NCBI RefSeq assembly: GCF_000722695.1
Contig: NZ_JPFU01000002.1
Location: forward strand, 62,001-126,000
Source of the DNA: Streptococcus mitis
Lineage (GTDB): Bacteria > Bacillota > Bacilli > Lactobacillales > Streptococcaceae
Length of the DNA: 64,000 nt
Direction: 5' to 3'
The translations under genes were made by a program, and so were the position numbers. Within the stretch, counting starts at the first letter, position 1; the number at the start of each line of letters is the position of its first letter. The notes under the pieces were generated by a model, which saw only the letters and a program-made list of their open reading frames with translations, was not told the DNA's origin and did no database searches. Positions 18,144 to 25,575 of this stretch are shown piece after piece.

Positions 18144-18332
18144 ATGATGATACCACCAAGCAAAGAGCTCTTGATTTTTTATAATCAAATTCATGAGTGG
18201 GTTGACCAAGTTTATCCAGACCAAGATAAACCTTCTTTATCGTTTAAGAAAGACACTCCACAATCTATTTTAGATTTATTTGATAGTATTAAACCTAAAA
18301 TAGGTTTTGATTACCAAGAACGCAAGTATTGA
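18144..18332 (+). CDS. Small hypothetical protein
   Basis: This is a 62-aa acidic to neutral protein with no recognised domain (MMIPPSKELLIFYNQIHEW at its start). AAAGGAGG lies about 15 nt upstream, a little far. It begins a run of small same-strand genes inside the decayed element. The short length and position suggest an orphan immunity-like gene or a truncated remnant; the function is unknown. Confidence 0.4.
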   Translation: MMIPPSKELLIFYNQIHEWVDQVYPDQDKPSLSFKKDTPQSILDLFDSIKPKIGFDYQERKY

Positions 18333-18342
18333 AATAATAATT

Positions 18343-18624
18343 ATGGATAAGTTAAACATGAAAAATAAGATAATTGATGTTTATAAAATAGCGCATCGTC
18401 TTGTTTCTATTACTGTTGAGAATCCTGATTTTTCAGATTTGAAAATCAATCATTTTGTGAGAATTGGAGAAAAAGAGTATAGGGTACGTAGTGTCCCTAT
18501 GATTCATTCAACTCCACCTAAATCGATCTTAGAAATAGATACATTTGCGATTGACTACACTGAGGATGACTTGATGAATAAAGTGGCGGTATTTACGCAT
18601 AGGGAAGTATTTAAAGATGATTAA
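18343..18624 (+). CDS. Small hypothetical protein, orphan cluster
   Basis: This is a 93-aa protein if it starts at ATG 18343; a later ATG at 18358 is also possible, and neither has a clear ribosome site. It has no signal peptide. A KIIDVYKIAHRLVSITVEN start and alternating hydrophobic residues predict a mixed alpha/beta fold. It overlaps the next gene by 8 nt, which suggests co-translation. The size and setting fit immunity genes of polymorphic toxins, but I recognise no family. Confidence 0.5.
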   Translation: MDKLNMKNKIIDVYKIAHRLVSITVENPDFSDLKINHFVRIGEKEYRVRSVPMIHSTPPKSILEIDTFAIDYTEDDLMNKVAVFTHREVFKDD

Positions 18625-18886
18625 AATTTCAATTAGTTTGTTACTAGATGCGATTGAAGATAACATAAACGACGAAGAGCTTCAATCTATCGATTTCGAG
18701 AGTCATATTAGAAAAATTACAAAAGAATTTCAGGGAGAAAATGGTCAATTCTTAGTAAAAGAAGAAGCGTTTGAAACACTCCCTTTGGACAGAGATAAAA
18801 AGGATAAAATCATTGAGCAAATAAAACAGAATAGTCAAAATATTTTCGAAGACGATTTTGATACCTTGTTGCAATTATATTTTTGA
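18617..18886 (+). CDS. Small acidic hypothetical protein, orphan cluster
   Basis: This is an 89-aa, strongly acidic, probably all-alpha cytoplasmic protein (DAIEDNINDEELQSIDFESH). It overlaps the stop of the preceding gene by 8 nt. Small acidic proteins like this are common immunity proteins for nuclease-type toxins. No toxin gene is present nearby. The function is unknown. Confidence 0.5.
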   Translation: MIKISISLLLDAIEDNINDEELQSIDFESHIRKITKEFQGENGQFLVKEEAFETLPLDRDKKDKIIEQIKQNSQNIFEDDFDTLLQLYF

Positions 18887-18930
18887 GAGTCAAGAATAAT
18901 TCTAGTGCCTTATTTTACACTAAATAGAAA

Positions 18931-19173
18931 ATGATAAAGATTGATAAACAAATTATTACGATGTACAAAATAGAAGATGGAACCTCTAAGAGGCAGTATT
19001 CTATTGTAAGTGGAGGTTGTAGAGGTATTGCAACGATCGATAAAACTACTTTGGAATATAGCTATGTTGGAGATGATCTAGGACAATTCGCTTCGTTTGT
19101 AAAAGATACTTTAAGCAAAAGTATTAAGTTAGGAAAAGAATTGCCAGATAAGTTTTCGTATGGCTTTGGATAA
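18931..19173 (+). CDS. Small hypothetical protein, orphan cluster
   Basis: This is an 80-aa protein with no signal peptide or membrane segment. Its start at ATG 18931 has no strong ribosome site. The N-terminal half is beta-like (KIEDGTSKRQYSIVSGG). It sits in the same run of small plus-strand genes. I recognise no domain. Confidence 0.45.
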   Translation: MIKIDKQIITMYKIEDGTSKRQYSIVSGGCRGIATIDKTTLEYSYVGDDLGQFASFVKDTLSKSIKLGKELPDKFSYGFG

Positions 19174-19209
19174 GTTGTGGAATATCTTATATAGGAGAAT
19201 CAAGATATT

Positions 19210-19437
19210 ATGGCAATATTTGATGATTTACGAGCATTGTATGACAATGGTTGGGACGCTTCTTTTGATTATAAGGGTCAAGTATGTGGTATTTTTCCTA
19301 ATTCTGTTTATGACATTGTCGTCGTACTTGGAGATAATAAATTTAAAGTGTCATCTTTTGATGAGTTAATTTCTTTACAGATTAAAGGGAAAACTTTGCT
19401 GGAAATCATGAGTGAGGTTGAAGTGCAATATGGTTGA
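19210..19437 (+). CDS. Small acidic hypothetical protein, orphan cluster
   Basis: This is a 75-aa acidic protein (MAIFDDLRALYDNGWDASFD) preceded by TAGGAGAA. The predicted beta-strand pairs end in a short helix. An overlapping frame (19160-19369) is less convincing because it lacks a ribosome site. It is the last gene of the orphan cluster, next to a possible small RNA. The function is unknown; an immunity-like role is inferred from size and context only. Confidence 0.5.
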   Translation: MAIFDDLRALYDNGWDASFDYKGQVCGIFPNSVYDIVVVLGDNKFKVSSFDELISLQIKGKTLLEIMSEVEVQYG

Positions 19438-19480
19438 AGGACACTAGAGAAAAGATAGGTAATAAATTGAAATGCACGGA

Positions 19481-19652
19481 TTGAATGTTGAGAAAAAAGT
19501 GCTATAATTAAGATATGAAGGATAGAGGTTGAGAATCTGTCACCAACGCGCCACTTATAGTGGGTCGAGAAATGCAGGAGCCCCGACAGTCCTGCCTATC
19601 CTTGCAAGTCAATCAGCCCTTAGCTATGAATCTAGGGGCTTTTTGCTTTGTC
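19481..19652 (+). ncRNA. Unidentified structured small RNA unit
   Basis: A promoter (TTGAAT 19481-19486, 16-nt spacer, TATAAT 19503-19508) leads to a GC-rich stretch with no ORF. AAGGATAG near 19515 pairs with CTATCCTT near 19603, closing a helix around several shorter ones. AGCCCTTAG pairs with CTAGGGGCT, followed by T5, as an intrinsic terminator near 19616-19645. Promoter, closed fold and terminator together suggest a free-standing RNA of about 130 nt. I do not recognise the family. Confidence 0.6.
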
Positions 19653-19741
19653 TTAAAAGCTTGATTTCTGGGTTTGTTTAGAGATTTGTTAGTAGGGTTA
19701 TTTGTGTATCTAAGTCTATCTATTCCAAGAATGACGCGATG

Positions 19742-19770
19742 TTGATGATATAAATCTGGTACGATATAAT
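19742..19770 (+). promoter_or_regulatory. Promoter of Fst-type toxin mRNA
   Basis: TTGATG at 19742-19747 and TATAAT at 19765-19770, spaced by 17 nt, would start an RNA at about 19777 with a 30-nt leader before the toxin ATG. Confidence 0.7.
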
Positions 19771-19809
19771 ATTTTGGCCTCCTCACTTTAAGGAAGAGAG
19801 GTGTTGCCG

Positions 19810-19905
19810 ATGTTAGAAATTATCATCACAATTTTTCTAGCACCCTTAGTAGTCAATATTTTGACAACCTTGTTTGAGAAATGGCTTAACTCACGCAAGA
19901 AATAA
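19810..19905 (+). CDS. Fst-family type I toxin
   Basis: This is a 31-aa peptide (MLEIIITIFLAPLVVNILTT, then a charged tail FEKWLNSRKK). The layout is typical of the Fst/Ldr toxin family: one hydrophobic membrane helix with a conserved Pro followed by a short charged C-terminus. When unrepressed such peptides insert into the membrane and disturb it. The start codon lies inside the first direct repeat, so base pairing with the antisense RNA would block translation. It is too short for standard gene finders. It probably stabilises the adjoining mobile DNA. Confidence 0.85.
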   Translation: MLEIIITIFLAPLVVNILTTLFEKWLNSRKK

Positions 19906-19924
19906 CCTTTAAGGGGCGATAAGC

Positions 19925-19989
19925 CAAAAAACCTCAACGCTGGAACGTTGGGGCTTTTTGTTGCCTTGTTAGACAATTATCATCACTAT
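19925..19989 (-). ncRNA. Antisense RNA antitoxin (RNA II-like)
   Basis: On the minus strand, TTGAAA (20024-20019), a 17-nt spacer and TAGAAT (20001-19996) form a promoter. It would start an RNA near 19989 that runs through the distal repeat and stops at the shared terminator, about 65 nt. This matches the convergent layout and size of RNA II in the pAD1 par locus. Confidence 0.75.
19926..19958. terminator. Bidirectional terminator shared by toxin mRNA and antisense RNA
   Basis: CCTCAACG (19932-19939) pairs with CGTTGGGG (19946-19953). A-run upstream and T-run downstream allow termination in both directions, as in Fst loci. Confidence 0.8.
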
Positions 19990-20024
19990 AGACCAATTCT
20001 AACACACAACCCCCGACATTTCAA

Positions 20025-20352
20025 GCATTTGTTTTGATCTTTCCTTAGAGTGTGATTGTGGTTTGAATCCATTTCACTGAAATTAGAACCCGTGTCACCA
20101 ATCCCCATTTTACAGGTTAAATGATGAAAAAACTATTTTATATATCATATATAATACAGGTGAAAAATGATGATATCGGTTAAGTAGAGTGCAGAAGGGT
20201 GCAGTCGGGTCCTAAAATTACCTGAATCAAATCAGTTTTACAAAAAAGATTGTAGGATAAGTAGAGTTTGAATTGAAATATAAGTATTGTTGACAAAAAG
20301 AAAAAAACGCTTGAATCAGTGTTTTTCTTCTGTATTGATTCGTATTGAATGC
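20025..20352. other. Gene-free spacer between TA locus and rpmG element
   Basis: I see no gene in this stretch. It has AT-rich DNA, two close GTGCAG hexamers near 20192-20206, and ends at the left boundary of the rpmG-associated element. It may hold the end of another lost element. Confidence 0.4.
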
Positions 20353-20369
20353 TTACTTAACTTCTGTAA
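20353..20369. repeat. Left attachment repeat (rpmG 3' end copy)
   Basis: This 17-bp sequence matches 13 of 17 bases of the rpmG 3' end at 30223-30239 and is the probable left att core. It preserves a second version of the rpmG tail (codons T-E-V-K and a stop on the minus strand). Confidence 0.65.
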
Positions 20370-20438
20370 GGAGTAGACAGAGTTCTATATAACCCCTCAA
20401 AACCTTTATTTTAAAGGCTTTGTAATTTATTGAAGAAA

Positions 20439-20461
20439 AAATGTAGAGACAAATGTAGAGA
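20439..20461. repeat. Integrase arm-site pair, left end
   Basis: There are two copies of AAATGTAGAGA starting at 20439 and 20451. An identical pair with the same 12-bp period occurs at the right end (30106 and 30118). Confidence 0.6.
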
Positions 20462-20464
20462 CGA

Positions 20465-21730
20465 TTAAGTAGATAGTTCAGCTATTTTATCTAAATAAAT
20501 ATCTACTGCCTCTAATTTCTTCTTCGGTGCTAACTCGGCGTATGTATCCATAGTTGTGTTGATAGATTTATGTCCCATACGAACTTGTAGTTCTTTCCAG
20601 TTTGCCCCAGCATTTAACATCATTGAAGCATGAGTATGTCTGAAAATATGGAAACCATAATCAGGTAAACCAAGAGAAGTTAGTCGTTTTTTTAAAGTAG
20701 CACGTTCGTTTCTATCGCACATATAATTTCCATAAATCGTTGGAAAGATTAACTTGGATTGAGGTAGACCTTGCTTTTTGAAATAGTTATTCATTTCTGT
20801 ATAGAAATCCCTAAGGTCAGTGAGAGTAGAGTTTGGAACGGGAACCTGACGATTACCAGAATCGGTTTTTGCGGTTGGTTTACAAATCATACATCCTTTA
20901 GTACCAAGTTTCTTATTGGCGCTTTTCCACATCAATGTTTTATTTACAATAATTTCATTGTTTGTGAAATCCAAGTCATTTATTTCTAATGCTAGAAGCT
21001 CATTGATTCGCAATGCAGAAGCGAGTAAGGAATTGCAGATGGTAATAAATCGTCGATTAGCTCTGTTATTAGGTAATGTTTTTAAGAATGATAACCATGT
21101 TTTTAATTCTTCATCATGCAAGACCATAGTTCTACGAGAAGCTAATTTAGGCTTTGGAGGGATTTTGATAGTTTTCACTGGGTTTTTAGTTAATCCAAAA
21201 TGTGTGATGCCAAAATCGAAAATATCACTAAGTTTGTGAGTGACTGCTCCAAAGTCTTTTGCACTACCTTTTTCAGCACGCTTTTTCCCTGATTCAATCG
21301 ATATTCTAGCTTTTTGGGCGAGATTGTTAACCCATCTTTGAATGTCAGCAGATGTGATTTTTTCAGGAATGTAATCTCCGAATGCAGGGATGATGTAATT
21401 ATATACGTATCCCTTCACTCTATTGATTGTATTATGAGAAGTAACCCAAACTTGATAATTATTGAACCATTCTTCTGCAAGTTCAGAAAAAGTGGATAAT
21501 CGTTTATCTTCTTTCCTCGTTCCACCTGCTTTTTCAAAATTAACTCTAGCCGTTAGGATTTTACGGTCAAGTTGCCGTAGTGTTTTAGCTGTTATAGACG
21601 TTGTTACTTGTTTGCCTGTTTTTTCATCGATACCTAAGTAAAGGCCTCGTAAAATATAACTAACCTCTCCGTTTGAATTTGTTTTTTTGATAACCTTTTT
21701 GTTATTGTAAGTTATAGTTTCAGATGTCAT
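20465..21730 (-). CDS. int: Tyrosine integrase of the rpmG element
   Basis: This is a 421-aa site-specific recombinase of the phage/Tn916 integrase type. An N-terminal AP2-like arm-binding region (NNKKVIKKTNSNGEVSYILR), a SAM-like core-binding domain (about 75-180) and a C-terminal catalytic domain are present. Catalytic motifs: ALRINELLAL (first Arg), FHIFRHTHASMMLN (His-x-x-Arg) and MDTYAELAP (Tyr nucleophile). It lies at the left end of the element, reading outward, as expected. It is the last gene of the minus-strand set. Confidence 0.93.
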   Translation of the reverse strand: MTSETITYNNKKVIKKTNSNGEVSYILRGLYLGIDEKTGKQVTTSITAKTLRQLDRKILTARVNFEKAGGTRKEDKRLSTFSELAEEWFNNYQVWVTSHNTINRVKGYVYNYIIPAFGDYIPEKITSADIQRWVNNLAQKARISIESGKKRAEKGSAKDFGAVTHKLSDIFDFGITHFGLTKNPVKTIKIPPKPKLASRRTMVLHDEELKTWLSFLKTLPNNRANRRFITICNSLLASALRINELLALEINDLDFTNNEIIVNKTLMWKSANKKLGTKGCMICKPTAKTDSGNRQVPVPNSTLTDLRDFYTEMNNYFKKQGLPQSKLIFPTIYGNYMCDRNERATLKKRLTSLGLPDYGFHIFRHTHASMMLNAGANWKELQVRMGHKSINTTMDTYAELAPKKKLEAVDIYLDKIAELST

Positions 21731-21822
21731 AATGCCCTTTCATTATACGGATATAAAATAAAAAGGCTAAAATAGAACATTTTCTATACATAACAGACAG
21801 TTCTATTTTAGCATAATTCATG

Positions 21823-22071
21823 TTATTTCTCTAAGAATTGGAGAACATTTTCAAGTTTATAGTAAACAGTTCTGGTTCCTTCTATAGGTGGTTCCAGTCG
21901 TTTTAGTCCTTTTTCTTCCCAAGATTTTAATGTATTCGGAGAAATTTGAAGGAGATTCAACAGGTCTTTTTGGGTATATAGACCACAATAATTGAAGATG
22001 TGGGTTTCCTGTTGTAGGATTTGTAAGAGATTTAGTAGTAGGTTTTTAATTTCAAATAGTTCTGAGTTCAT
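21823..22071 (-). CDS. HTH (MerR/excisionase-like) protein
   Basis: This is an 82-aa protein with a C-terminal winged-helix motif (YTQKDLLNLLQISPNTLKSW) of the MerR/HTH_17 type. Between a relaxase and an integrase this size usually means an excisionase or element regulator. It begins 5 nt after the relaxase gene ends, so it shares that transcript. Confidence 0.75.
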   Translation of the reverse strand: MNSELFEIKNLLLNLLQILQQETHIFNYCGLYTQKDLLNLLQISPNTLKSWEEKGLKRLEPPIEGTRTVYYKLENVLQFLEK

Positions 22072-22076
22072 TATTG

Positions 22077-23273
22077 TTATTCCTTTCTTTGAATAGTTGT
22101 TTCAAACTGTGTGAAGAAGCTATTAGCGCGATGTATTGGCTGAGATTCAAAGGGGTTCGTGAAAAAGTTGCTGTCATCTTTTTCGTATTCCCGACTCTCA
22201 TAGTTATAGTGTGTATAAAAGATATTATCCTTTTCAACTAGTATGGCTGTTTGGATTCGTCGTTCTAGCTGGTCGAAACGGTCAATTCGTTTACTGGTTT
22301 GAAAATTATCATACAACTCCTTTGGTGAGTAAGGGCTAGTTATGAATATTAGTTCAGCGGTTAATGCCTTATCTATATATCTAGAAGGTAAGAAAACATC
22401 GAAATTATAAGGGTCTAGAATTTTCAAAAGGTCATCATATCGAAAGCTATCTGGTCGCAGTTCGTCAATAATGATAGTTTCCTGGTTTTGATAACTCTGA
22501 AAAGGGTCGCGACTTGAGCCTGTTACAAAATAAGAAGTATTTTTATTTTCTGCATAAGTCTTAGCCAGTCTTGTCTTACCAAGTCCAGACTCACCATAGA
22601 TATAGACTACTTGCTTTGTCTTTTGTTCATACTTCATACGATTCAGGAATTCTCTCCCTAATCTTTCTTGCCTTTTTTCAGCAACAGCTTTAAGTCGCGT
22701 ACTTGCTTTCGCATATTGACTTCCCGTTAGCTCAGATTCAATCTCTTCTAGAGTTAATAAACCGTCATAAAGCATATCTAGATATTCTCGTATTAGTTCC
22801 CCTTCTTTTTTACTTTGGTTTCGCTCTACTTGTTTTCGAATATTTTCTAATTTTTTAGCAAAATCAAAGTTACTTATTACTTCCGAAATAGGGTACTGAT
22901 ATTTATTTTGAGCATCTTTAGTTTGGTGAACAAGATAACTAAAACCATTATTAGGATGCTTGAAGAATTCTAATCGTTCGATTTGAGCATCTTCACGTTT
23001 ACCATTTCGTTCATTAATTTCCCAAGCTATGCTATGTGGGCTACGAGCATGTTTGAAATACATCATGAGATGAATATGGGGTTCTACAGTTTCTCCATCT
23101 TCATTAACATCTTTATCATGTAAAATTCCTGCCCAGAGTAATGGCTCTAATAACTTAACGATTCTATCAATTTCTTTTTTCCAATCAGATAAAATAGCTA
23201 GTCGCATTTGTTGTGTATACATGATTGCACGCTGTTTAGGGATTTTTTTATTTGTTTTTTTCTCTGAAGACAT
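22077..23273 (-). CDS. Rolling-circle Rep/relaxase with helicase domain
   Basis: This is a 398-aa protein joining a Rep_2-type HUH endonuclease (PHIHLMMYF metal motif; likely catalytic Tyr in FSYLVHQ) to a superfamily 3-like helicase domain with Walker A GESGLGKT and an acidic Walker B (TIIIDELRP). This domain pair is known in relaxases of streptococcal mobilizable elements. It would nick the origin and start rolling-circle replication or transfer. I chose ATG 23273 because AAAGGAAA precedes it; an upstream GTG at 23306 is in frame but poorly placed. Confidence 0.85.
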   Translation of the reverse strand: MSSEKKTNKKIPKQRAIMYTQQMRLAILSDWKKEIDRIVKLLEPLLWAGILHDKDVNEDGETVEPHIHLMMYFKHARSPHSIAWEINERNGKREDAQIERLEFFKHPNNGFSYLVHQTKDAQNKYQYPISEVISNFDFAKKLENIRKQVERNQSKKEGELIREYLDMLYDGLLTLEEIESELTGSQYAKASTRLKAVAEKRQERLGREFLNRMKYEQKTKQVVYIYGESGLGKTRLAKTYAENKNTSYFVTGSSRDPFQSYQNQETIIIDELRPDSFRYDDLLKILDPYNFDVFLPSRYIDKALTAELIFITSPYSPKELYDNFQTSKRIDRFDQLERRIQTAILVEKDNIFYTHYNYESREYEKDDSNFFTNPFESQPIHRANSFFTQFETTIQRKE

Positions 23274-23301
23274 TTCAAGAATTTCCTTTCGTTTTGTTTT
23301 T

Positions 23302-23403
23302 GGCACATTGGCACAGTTTGAATGCGAGACAATGCCAAGACCAGTCTCGCAGTATTGTTAGTATTAAGGATATTTAGAGTAAGTAGTATCATTGGCACAG
23401 TTT
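23302..23403. other. Candidate nicking origin (dso/oriT) upstream of rep
   Basis: TGCGAGAC (23323-23330) and GTCTCGCA (23344-23351) form an 8-bp inverted repeat. TTGGCACAGTTT occurs twice (about 23309 and 23391), with a further TTGGCACA beside the first. Rep-binding direct repeats next to a hairpin, directly before the rep gene, are the usual layout of a rolling-circle origin. The function is inferred. Confidence 0.5.
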
Positions 23404-23411
23404 TGTAATAT

Positions 23412-23458
23412 AAAAAAATGGTGGAAGGACTTTTTGTCTTTGACAAAGTCCTTCCACC
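23412..23458 (-). terminator. Strong terminator of the coupling-protein operon
   Basis: GGTGGAAGGAC (23420-23430) and GTCCTTCCACC (23448-23458) form a long GC-rich stem extended by inner T/A and GTC/GAC pairs. On the minus strand it is followed by T7. It ends the operon that runs from 25482 to 23485. Confidence 0.8.
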
Positions 23459-23484
23459 GATTTTATAGTCTATTTGTTCATATT

Positions 23485-24048
23485 TTATTTCAATCTACTA
23501 TGATTGTAAGAGCCTGTTGCTTGATACCAACGACCATCACTAGGCGCTATATTGGTAAAGAACAAGTCGGGTTCCATAGTGTGTAATTTTGTTTTAATAG
23601 CAGGGAATATTTCTTGTACTTTCAAGAAACTTTCATGATTGTTTGGAACTTTCCACCGTAATATAGCCCCATCTTTTGTATAAATCATCGATAAGGTTAA
23701 CAAAGAACGATTGGCCTTGTTGACGATTGATTTTTGAGTAGAAATCTGTTTATTTTGAGTATCGAGAATAGAATCGGACTCAAAATGGGCAAATTTTCTC
23801 AGTTCGTAGGTTGCTCGTAATCCTTTGAGCATGTATTTTATATCACTTTTAAACCAGTGATAAAGGAAAAGAGAGAAAAGTAGGATTGAAAAAATTATCA
23901 AAGGATAGAAAAGAAAAATAACATTTTGATAATTAATTTCAATGTTCAGATTCTGTTGAATCAAGATAAGTATAAATATAGGAAAACAGCTTACTATAGT
24001 TCCTATACATAAGATTTTGAATAGATTATACTTGTTTATCATAAGCAC
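23485..24048 (-). CDS. Membrane protein of mobilization operon, unknown
   Basis: This 187-aa protein has two transmembrane helices (about residues 8-28 and 40-65) and a soluble C-terminal domain of about 120 residues. It overlaps the FtsK-like gene by 10 nt, so it is translationally coupled. A small membrane partner encoded with a TcpA-type coupling protein may anchor or adapt the relaxosome to the host conjugation pore. I recognise no named domain. Confidence 0.65.
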   Translation of the reverse strand: MLMINKYNLFKILCIGTIVSCFPIFILILIQQNLNIEINYQNVIFLFYPLIIFSILLFSLFLYHWFKSDIKYMLKGLRATYELRKFAHFESDSILDTQNKQISTQKSIVNKANRSLLTLSMIYTKDGAILRWKVPNNHESFLKVQEIFPAIKTKLHTMEPDLFFTNIAPSDGRWYQATGSYNHSRLK

Positions 24049-25148
24049 CTCTTGTTATAGTATGGGGTGAGGAGTGGCATGATGTTGCTGTCATGCTTTC
24101 CATCACTAAATTTGACAATTCCTGTCCCTATTCCGCTAGGAACAACAATATTTTCAATATGAGCGTTTGGCAATAAAAACTGAGTGGTGTTAGTATTTAT
24201 CTCTCCCAAAATAATAGAACAGTTAATTTGTTCTCTAACTGCTAGATTTCCTCCAAATGCGGTAGCATCAAAACGTTGGGAAACTAGGATAAGTGAAACT
24301 TTAGTAGCTCTACCTAGGAGAGCCACAGTTCCTAATAGTTGTGCAAACGTATCTCGTGCTTGTTTTGAAGAACCCTGAACAAGAGCAAGTAGCTCATCTA
24401 TGATAATGTATTTGCGTTTTAATGTAGCTTTTGGGTTTTCTAAAAGTATTTCTTGACGTTCGTAAATCTTATTGATAGCATCCCCCAGAATTTCATTTAC
24501 TTCTGTGATAAAACTATTTAAGTTAGCCCCTCTTTTCGGAGACAGGACAGACAGATTTAATTCACGACCTAGAGAATAAATATCGGCACGTTTAGGGTCT
24601 ACGGCTACAATATCGTCAGTTATTTTACGAATACACCTAATAAGGTATTCTAGGAAATAACTTTTTCCTGAACCAGATGAACCACTGATAGCTAAATGAA
24701 CAACATCATTTAGATTGATACTAACTTGGTTTGACATGAGCGGAATCCTAATCTCACTAACTTCTTGATTTATAAAATGTTGGATATTAGGAATAGTTAG
24801 TCGAGTTGGAATACCATTTACCCAAGGGAAGAAAAAACCTCTAGCAAGATTAGGGTCACCTGTCTTGTATGGGATGAAAATTGCATTACTTTGTAACATA
24901 AGCGTTTTATACGGGTAAAGGATGCCAGAACAGATATCTGCTATCTTAAAATACAGGCTTTTATCTAAAACATAGGAAACAGGAAGATTGGGAATGAAAA
25001 ACATTCCCTTATCTTCTGCCTCTAAAGAAATGGAGAAAGAGTTTGTAAAGCTCGTTTCTCCGTTGATATCTAGTGTATTGTTGAGATTACTTGTAATGAA
25101 TTTAGCTAATTCATTTTCAGACATAGGCATTTTAATAGGGATAGTCAT
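24039..25148 (-). CDS. FtsK/TcpA-like coupling ATPase
   Basis: This is a 369-aa FtsK/SpoIIIE/HerA-type P-loop ATPase. Walker A is SGSSGSGKSYFLEY and Walker B is KYIIIDELLALV; VSLILVSQRFDATAFGG resembles the sensor region. TcpA-type proteins link DNA with a relaxase to a conjugation channel. It is shorter than the FtsK-like proteins of complete ICEs and has no clear N-terminal transmembrane helices. The adjacent membrane protein may supply the anchor. Confidence 0.82.
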   Translation of the reverse strand: MTIPIKMPMSENELAKFITSNLNNTLDINGETSFTNSFSISLEAEDKGMFFIPNLPVSYVLDKSLYFKIADICSGILYPYKTLMLQSNAIFIPYKTGDPNLARGFFFPWVNGIPTRLTIPNIQHFINQEVSEIRIPLMSNQVSINLNDVVHLAISGSSGSGKSYFLEYLIRCIRKITDDIVAVDPKRADIYSLGRELNLSVLSPKRGANLNSFITEVNEILGDAINKIYERQEILLENPKATLKRKYIIIDELLALVQGSSKQARDTFAQLLGTVALLGRATKVSLILVSQRFDATAFGGNLAVREQINCSIILGEINTNTTQFLLPNAHIENIVVPSGIGTGIVKFSDGKHDSNIMPLLTPYYNKRCL

Positions 25149-25158
25149 AAACTACCCC

Positions 25159-25482
25159 CTAAGCTTTGTGAATGCCTGTGGCACGGAAATACGCATTTGA
25201 TTTAATCTGAATTGCTTCTAATTTATCAAATGATATTTTCTCACCAATGTTAAATTCAGATAAATCTGGTTTGTCATCCGGAAGGAACTTCACTTTAAAA
25301 GGATTATGAGTATCCGTAGCAATCCAAATCTGATAACCAATAACTTTATCTGTCCGTTTATCGTCTTTATATTCATACTGTGTTTCTATTTGCAGTCCTA
25401 CAATATAAGTTGATTCATTTCCAAGAAGTTTCTCAGCATTTTCTGAGCTATAATAGCTTGATGATTTGACTGTGAATGCCAT
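25159..25482 (-). CDS. First protein of the mobilization operon, DUF961-like
   Basis: This is a 107-aa beta-rich cytoplasmic protein that opens the operon 10 nt before the coupling ATPase. The C-terminal part (FDKLEAIQIKSNAYFRATGI) faintly resembles the small DUF961 proteins at the start of Tn916-type conjugation modules. The family call is tentative. AAGGTC upstream supports the ATG. Confidence 0.6.
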   Translation of the reverse strand: MAFTVKSSSYYSSENAEKLLGNESTYIVGLQIETQYEYKDDKRTDKVIGYQIWIATDTHNPFKVKFLPDDKPDLSEFNIGEKISFDKLEAIQIKSNAYFRATGIHKA

Positions 25483-25575
25483 ATTTTTGACCTTTCTTAT
25501 TAAGGAGGAGAATAATTTTTATTCTACAGGAGTAATAGTTGTATTTAACAACTATATGTTGATTTATCTCATAGT

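Larger units (their letters stand above)
17412..19678. mobile_element. Decayed integrated element flanked by att-like repeats
   Basis: A 42-bp sequence at 17412-17453 recurs at 19637-19678 with 2 mismatches, in direct orientation. Both copies begin in the T-run of a terminator (the rpsD terminator and the terminator of a putative small RNA). An integrase C-terminal fragment lies just inside the left repeat, and small orphan genes fill the interior. This is what remains of an integrative element or prophage that has lost most genes. Confidence 0.7.
19804..19986. repeat. Direct repeats of Fst-type toxin-antitoxin locus
   Basis: TTGCCGATGTTAGA… at 19804-19829 spans the toxin start codon. A near-identical 26-nt copy lies at 19961-19986, beyond the terminator. 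In the Fst par system such repeats (DRa, DRb) let the antisense RNA, made from the distal copy, pair with the toxin mRNA at its translation start. Confidence 0.8.

Noticed and set aside
19160..19369. 69-aa ORF overlapping the orphan cluster
   Set aside because: It overlaps a better ORF (19210-19437) with a ribosome site, and has no own initiation signal.
19788..19976. Minus-strand 62-aa ORF across the toxin locus
   Set aside because: It is antisense to the Fst-type toxin and crosses the shared terminator, so it is not likely to be translated.
22052..22237. 61-aa minus-strand ORF between rep and HTH gene
   Set aside because: It overlaps the Rep C-terminus in another frame and shows no domain.
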